The notes under the pieces were generated by a model that saw nothing but the letters and a program-made list of their open reading frames with translations, did not search any database and was not told the origin of the DNA. DNA of 64,000 nucleotides from Orychophragmus violaceus (Eukaryota; Streptophyta; Magnoliopsida; Brassicales; Brassicaceae): positions 100,804,439 through 100,868,438 of the forward strand of contig CM058230.1 of the NCBI GenBank assembly GCA_030180135.1, written 5' to 3'. This document shows positions 57,881-64,000 of this stretch, piece after piece. The translations under genes and the position numbers were made by a program. The stretch's first letter is position 1. The number at the start of each line of letters is the position of its first letter.

Positions 57881-59557
57881 TTGGTTCTGTGGTTTTTCTT
57901 ATTTAGAATCATGTTTAGGATTGTTTAAGAAGTGTTTTTGAATCAACCTACTGATAAGGAAAAACACTTAAGAAACAAAGAATTAAAACCTAAACAAACA
58001 AAAAAAATCGCATGATCCAATCTATATGAATTGGTATGCGTCGGAGTGTTGATCGCCAAAGGATCACACGTCCGGATCGTTAGACACACAACCGATCACG
58101 GATCGGGTTGTATCGTCGACACGATCGACGACACGGACGAGCACACGATCGTGTGGATCGGATCGAACGGTCGGACGTGTACTCGGCCGTCCCGATCGCG
58201 AACCTGCTCCGTCCCGATCACGTCTCAGCCGGCATCGTCCCGCTCTCGTCCAAGGCTGTCCCGATCGCTCGGCGATCGCGTGAAGCCACCGACCCGAGCT
58301 CGACGATCGATCGACCGTCCCGTCCCGTCCCGTCCAGCTACCGTCTCGATCTTGGATCGCTCGCGTGCGGCTGACGTGATCGCGTGAAGCTCACGGCTAG
58401 GTCGTGATCGGTTCACGTGATCAATCGGTTCGTTTTATGGTTCGGTTTAAAACTTGATTAAAATCAAATCGTCACGGTTTAATAAACAGACTTAATAAAT
58501 TTATTAAGTTCTGGTTAAACCGGGATAAGAAATCCAAAGTCGAAAAATTGGATTTTGTGCCTAAACCAGTGATTTTCTAATTTGATTTGGTTGGACCAAA
58601 TAAATTGAGAAAATCCGGTTTAGTAAATAACCGGTTGACAATTGTGGTCGTCGTAGTAATTAATTTTGGTTAGACCAATTTTAATGAACCAGACCGGTTA
58701 TGTCATTTAATTGGACAATTGGGTTATGTCTTGGACATGGACCAATTCTTGGGCCTCGGGCCAAGAAGTTAAAACAATTGGGCCAATTATTTGAGTCTTT
58801 TCTTCAGAATTAATTTAAAATTTATTTTTATAGAATTATAAAAATCGATTTTTAAAATTAATAAGTTTCCAAAATTTTGAAATTAGAAAGTTTCTTAAAT
58901 TAGAAGTTTCTAGATTTGCATGTTTTGGATTTTAGGAAATTTCTATAATTAAAAGTTTCTAATTTTAGAAAGTTTCCAAAATTAGTAGGTTTCCCAAAAA
59001 GGAAAGTTTCCCAAAATAGTAATCTTCTATTTTGGGATGAAATTTTAATAAACCTACGAACCTCAAATAATATCAAGCGTTGGATGTCTTGTCCAGTCTA
59101 TGTCAGCTGTCGAAGCCCATTCAATTGTACTCATGGCCTTACAGTGTGAGGGTGTCTACTTTTGCGTGGGTAAGACGGTTTGTGATTCATAAATGTCATT
59201 GGGAGTCCCAGACATTAATGATTACATGACTGTATTGTCTGGTTTTCTTGACTAGGCCATCGGGAGTCCCGGGCCTTGAGACATCAGAGTGGATTGGGCC
59301 TCGGGCCCAGATTCACAACCAAGAGTTATATCACGGATATAATTAGCCGACATAGGGCTTACCGATATAAGCTAAGGTTGGGTGATGGCCAGTGGCCCAC
59401 TTTGATCTCAGTTATATGTGGATCTTGGAATCATTATATTCTATTGAGGGTAACTTATGTTATTGAATATAATGCGTGATTAATCATATTAAGTATAATA
59501 CAAGATTAATCATATTGAACATATTAACTAATAACCTTTTTATTATATATTTCAGCT
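57881..59557 (+). other. E4 5' leader
   Basis: A GC- and CpG-rich cassette (58,035-58,425) full of CGATCG replaces the palindrome cassette of E1 between otherwise matching flanks. From 58,430 on it follows E1 closely. Hairpins are at 59,192-59,216 and 59,254-59,276; a 10-bp stem CATTATATTC/GAATATAATG is at 59,432-59,441 with 59,465-59,474. The acceptor-like ATATATTTCAG ends at 59,555, 2 nt before the gag ATG. Confidence 0.75.
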
Positions 59558-62500
59558 ATGACTACTACAAGCACACAAAACACATTCTCAATCCGGTCTG
59601 TTCTCGAGAAGGAGAAGCTGACTGGAACGAACTTCCTGACGTGGTCAAGGAACTTGAGGCTAGTCCTCAAGCAGGAGAAGAAGGATTATGTCCTTCGTGA
59701 TCCCCTCCCCGAGAGGCCTCCTAACAATGCCGCAAGGACTCTGCATAATGCTTGGGAAAAGCATTCGTCAGATGAAAATGATGTCTATTGCCTGATGTTG
59801 GCGATAATGACTGCTGAGCTGCAAATGCAGTTCGAGAGTGTGTTGTCACCCATCGAGATAATGGCAAGCCTGAAATCGCTTTTTCAGGAGCAAGCAAGGA
59901 CTGAGAGGTTTCAGACTGTTAAGAACCTCTTAGACTGTAAGTTGGCTGCAAATGCGGCAGTGAGTCCTCATGTCTTGAAGATGATGGGTTATCTCGATCA
60001 TCTTCAGAAACTCGACTGCCCTATCAGCCAGGAACTTGCCTGCGACATCGTTCTGCAGTCTTTACCTGCAAGCTATGATCAGTTCATTCTGAACTTCAAT
60101 ATGCATGGCTTGAGTAAGACATTGCCTGAGCTTCACGGAATGCTCAAGACTGCAGAGCCCAACTTGAGGAAAACTGCCAAGGACCCTAATGTGCTTATGG
60201 TGCAAAAGGGCAAGGGCTTTAAGAAATCCTCTGCCAAGGACAAGGGAAAGGCTAAGGCTGTCCAAGTCTCGGACAAGGACACGCCAAAGCCCAAGCCCAA
60301 ATCCAAGGCTGGGCCTACTGACATCTGCAGGTTCTGTAAAGAACCAGGGCATTGGAGGAGAGAATGTAAGAAATTCCAAGAAGGTCTAAAGGAATTGAAG
60401 AAGAAGACTCTCGAGACTTCTTCATCAGGTATTTTTGTTATAGAAGTTAATACAACTACTTCTAATAATACCTCATGGGTTATGGATACTGGTTGTGGGG
60501 CTCATATTTGTACTAATATGCAGGCACTCAGCAACAGTAGAAGGCTGAAGCAAGGACAAGTGGAGCTACGAGTTGGGAATGGAGCGAAAGTTCCTGCACT
60601 AGCTGTAGGCACATACTTATTGTCTTTACCTTCGGGATTGGTTTTAGAACTCAATAATTGTTATTTTGTACCTGCGATAAGCAGAAATATTATTTCAATT
60701 TCTTTGTTGGATTTGGAAGGTTATGATTTTTCAGTTAAGAATAAATTATGTTCCTTCAATCGCAACAATTTGTTCTATGGTTGTGCCCCTCTTACGAATG
60801 GGCTTTACATACTTGATCAATCCACGCCAATTTATAACATTGATACCAAACGGTTCAAACCTAATGAGGAGAACCGAACGTTTCTATGGCATTGTCGTTT
60901 AGGGCACATCAGCGAGAAACGCATCAAGAGGCTCCATTCGAATGGACTTATTGGCTCATTTGACTTTGAGTCATGTGAGAAATGCGAATCCTGCATGATG
61001 GGCAAAATGACACGGGCCCCCTTTAATAAACCTAACGAGAGGGCCAGTGACATATTGGGCCTGATACACACAGATGTGTGTGGCCCAATGTCCACAAATG
61101 CAAGAGGAAACTATCAGTACTTCATTACCTTCACTGATGATTTCAGTAGGTATGGATATGTTTATTTAATGAAACATAAGTCTGAATCTTTTGAGAAGTT
61201 CAGAGAATTCCAAAATGAAGTACAGAACCAACTTGGCAAAAGCATTAAGGCTCTTCGGTCCGACCGAGGAGGAGAATACTTAAGCCAATAATTCAGTGAT
61301 CATCTAAGAGAGTGTGGGATCGTGTCCCAACTCACTCCTCCTGGAACACCTCAATGGAATGGTGTGTCTGAGAGGAGAAATCGGACCTTATTGGATATGG
61401 TTCGATCTATGATGAGTCACACAGACCTTCCAATATCCCTTTGGGGATATGCTCTGCTAACAGCAGTGTTCACTCTAAATAGAGCGCCATCGAAAGCAGT
61501 AGCAAAGACACCATATGAATTATGGACTGGAGTGGCTCCAGTGTTGTCTTATCTTAGAATTTGGGGTTGTGAAGCCTATGTCAAGAGATTAATCTCAGAC
61601 AAGCTTACACCAAAGTCTGATAAATGCTACTTCATTGGTTATCCGAAAGAAACCAAGGCTTATTACTTCTATCTACGTTCCGAGAACAAGATTTTTGTTG
61701 CCCGGGATTGTAACTTTCTTGAGAGGGAGTTTCTCTCTAAGAAAGACAGTGGGAGTAAGGTACTGCTTGAAGAAATTCAAGATGAACAGGATACTGCTCA
61801 ACCTGAAGAGGAAGAGCAGCAGGAGGACCTACAAGAAATTGTAGTGCCTGAACCTGTAGTACCTGAAGTTCGAAGATCCGGGAGGGTCCGTCACGAACCC
61901 GAGAGATATCAAGGATTCCTCGTGACTGACTGTCATGATCTTCTGATCATTGATGGTGATGAACCATCGAACTTCAATCAAGCCATGATGGGCCCAGATT
62001 CCTCTAAGTGGCGTAAGGCCACAGATTCCGAAATGGACTCCATGTCGATCAACCAAGTATTTTCGTTGGTTGATTTACCCGCTGGTGTAAAAGCCATCGA
62101 GTGCAAATGGATCTTCAAGAAGAAGATTGACGTGGATGGAAATATCCAGATTTATAAAGCCAGGTTGGTGGCAAAAGGTTTCAGACAAGTTCACGGTGTG
62201 GATTACGATGAAACCTATTCCCCAGTGGCAATGATGAAATCTATTCGGATTCTACTAGCAACTGCAGCTTTTCATGATTATGAAATTTGGCAGATGGACG
62301 TGAAAACCGCCTTCCTGAATGGAATTCTGGAAGAGGATGTGTATATGACACAACCTGACGGTTACATAGATCCAAAGAATGCTGGGAAAGTATGCAAGCT
62401 TCATAAATCCATTTATGGATTGAAGCAAGCATCGAGGAGCTGGAATCTTCGTTTTGATGAAGCGATCAAGCAATTTGACTTCATCAGAAACGAAGAAGAA

Positions 62501-63535
62501 CAATGCGTGTATAAGAAAACTAGTGGGAGCAAGATAGTATTTCTTATTCTGTATGTCGATGACATACTGCTTCTCGGAAACGACGTTCCAATGCTGAAGT
62601 CAGTAAAGGACTGGCTTGGAAGTTGTTTTTCCATGAAAGACATGGGTGAAGCCGCATACGTTCTTGGAATCAGGATCTACCGGGATAGATCTAGAAGGCT
62701 GATAGGCTTGTGTTAAGATTCATACATTGACAAAGTCCTACAAAGATTCAGCATGAAAGATTCCAAGAAGGGCTTCACGCCAATGGTACATGGCACAACG
62801 CTAAGCAAGAAGCAGAGCCCTACGACGGCTGCTGAGCTTGAGCGCATGAAGAATATTCCTTATGCATCTGCAATAGGATCTATCATGTATGCCATGATCT
62901 GTACTCGTCCTGATGTTGCTTATGCATTGAGCATGACGAGTAGATACCAGTCAAATCCAGGTGAAAACCATTGGATTGCCGTCAAGAACATCCTGAAGTA
63001 TCTAAGACATACTAAGGACAAGTTCTTGGTATACGGTGGAAGTGATGTGCTTAAAGTCAGTGGATTCACGGACGCAAGTTTCCAGACAGACCAAGATGAT
63101 TTCCGGTCATAGTCCGGTTATATCTTTTGTCTGAATGGCGGTGCAATCAGTTGGAGAAGCTCCAAGCAAGACACCGTTGCTGATTCCACTACAGAAGCTG
63201 AATATATCGCCGCTTCAGAAGCTGCGAAGGAAGCTGTTTGGATACGAAAGTTCATTATTGAACTAGGTGTGATACCAAATGCGGCTGAGCCTCTGGCACT
63301 GTTTTGTGATAACAATGGTGCTATAGCTCAGGCAAAGGAACCAAGATCACACCAGAAATCCAAGCATGTCCTAAGAAGATTTCACTTGATACGTGACATC
63401 ATTAATAGAAAGGAAGTCAAGATCAGCCGAATTCAGACAGATGATAACGTCGCTGATCCATTGACAAAGCCACTCCCAAGGCCTAAGCTCGAGTTCCTGA
63501 CTGAAGCTGTAGGCATTAGAGACATTGAAATGTAA
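59558..63535 (+). pseudogene. E4 gag-pol polyprotein frame with three in-frame stops
   Basis: One frame of 1,326 codons from the ATG at 59,558 to 63,535 is broken only by TAA at 61,289-61,291, TAA at 62,714-62,716 and TAG at 63,110-63,112. Domains in order are Copia gag; CCHC knuckle (CRFCKEPGHWRREC); aspartic protease triad in MDTGCGAHIC; pre-integrase HHCC zinc region (WHCRLGH, CEKCESC); integrase core with D (HTDVCGP), D (RSDRGGEY) and E (GVSERRNRT); RT with the tyrosine-valine-aspartate-aspartate box near residue 1000; and RNase H with TEAEYIAASEA and LFCDNNGAI. The stops fall in the integrase core, after RT and in RNase H, so this copy should yield Gag and protease but not a full polyprotein. 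There are no frameshifts. Confidence 0.93.
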
Positions 63536-64000
63536 TCTAAATTTGAGTGGGAGTTTGAGGGCTTTATTTAGTTATTGATATGTTCTTGTAAAACATTTTA
63601 TGTTTAATGAAATTATTATTTCAAGATTATTTTAACTGTGATGAAATAATCATTCCAAAGTGATATGAACCATTTTATAGGTCATCGAAGTAAGTGACTT
63701 GATCTTGAGTTATCAAAGTCATTTAGCTTGATCATGAGACCTTATATTTGATAGATGGCTTATATCATCATGTCCCTAGTCGAAGGTTGTTGAAATTGGA
63801 ACACCAACAACCGTGTGAGACTAGATTGGTATGTGACTTATGACAAAGTCTCAGTGTGTCATAGATGCACGGCATCAAAGTCAGTACATAGGTGTATGTA
63901 GGGTACATACGACCGGACAAGACCCGATTATAAGAACTCTTCAGGATATTTATATCTGTGTCATAAGAGATTCTTACTACGACTATAGAGTATAGTCCTT
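63536..64000 (+). other. E4 conserved non-coding 3' region (continues past window)
   Basis: It closely matches E1 5,745-6,193 over its whole length, with small indels. No protein is encoded on the plus strand. Confidence 0.75.

Larger units (their letters stand above)
57251..64000 (+). mobile_element. Ty1/Copia element E4 (3' LTR beyond window)
   Basis: LTR, primer site, 1.68-kb leader, one continuous gag-pol frame with three stops, and the start of the conserved 3' region. By comparison with E1 the 3' LTR should begin about 390 bp after the window end. It is the same family as E1 (LTR start, leader and 3' region nearly identical) and a more distant relative of E2/E3. Confidence 0.93.

Noticed and set aside
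58031..58387. 118-codon Arg-rich frame in the E4 leader
   Set aside because: It is produced by the CGATCG-rich cassette, which gives open frames in several phases; E1 has no matching protein.
1..64000. CRISPR arrays, bacterial operons, organelle insertions, tRNA or rRNA genes
   Set aside because: None seen. All repeats are explained by transposons, local duplications or simple sequence, and no block reads as plastid or mitochondrial genes.

Overview
The window is plant nuclear DNA from the mustard family (Brassicaceae). Four host genes lie in one block in the order FLX-like 3, phospholipase D epsilon (alpha-4 type), PRA1.F2 and a USP-like/kinase gene. From memory this is the gene order of Arabidopsis thaliana chromosome 1 around AT1G55170-AT1G55200. 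The species cannot be named from the sequence. Most of the rest is nested transposable elements.

Layout. (1) 1-12,755 is a stack of three related Ty1/Copia elements. E3 (minus strand) was entered in gag by E2 (minus), and E2 was entered in pol by E1 (plus). E1 carries almost identical LTRs around a ruined pol. (2) 12,756-18,040 holds a DUF4283 fragment, LINE leftovers, AT-rich DNA and an A-tailed retroposon copy. (3) 18,040-20,698 is an FLX-like gene copy whose last exon runs in frame into a Ty3/Gypsy-type Gag with a zinc knuckle, a predicted chimeric protein of 621 residues. (4) 21,985-38,706 is an old minus-strand copia element split by a 12.5-kb non-autonomous element with LTRs of about 3.55 kb and target duplication GCAGC. 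The right LTR of that element was in turn hit by a 2.4-kb CACTA element carrying host gene pieces. (5) 39,150-51,800 is the host block: FLX-like 3, a pseudogene and tandem-repeat zone, PLD (minus), PRA1 (plus) and the kinase gene (minus). (6) 52,800-57,250 holds a MITE-like insertion, a second A-tailed retroposon with clear target duplications, and a decayed DUF1985 gene. (7) 57,251-64,000 is copia element E4 of the same family as E1, open over 1,326 codons except for three stops and cut off by the window end.

The most interesting material is the chimeric FLX-like/Gag gene and the unusual 5' organisation of the E1-E4 copia family. All four elements have a good splice donor near the 3' end of the LTR and a splice acceptor 2 nt before the gag ATG. 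The 1.0-1.7-kb leader between them contains the primer-binding site and paired RNA hairpins whose stems change in a compensating way between elements. Together this looks like a retrovirus-style split between spliced mRNA and packaged genomic RNA. That is an inference from sequence only.
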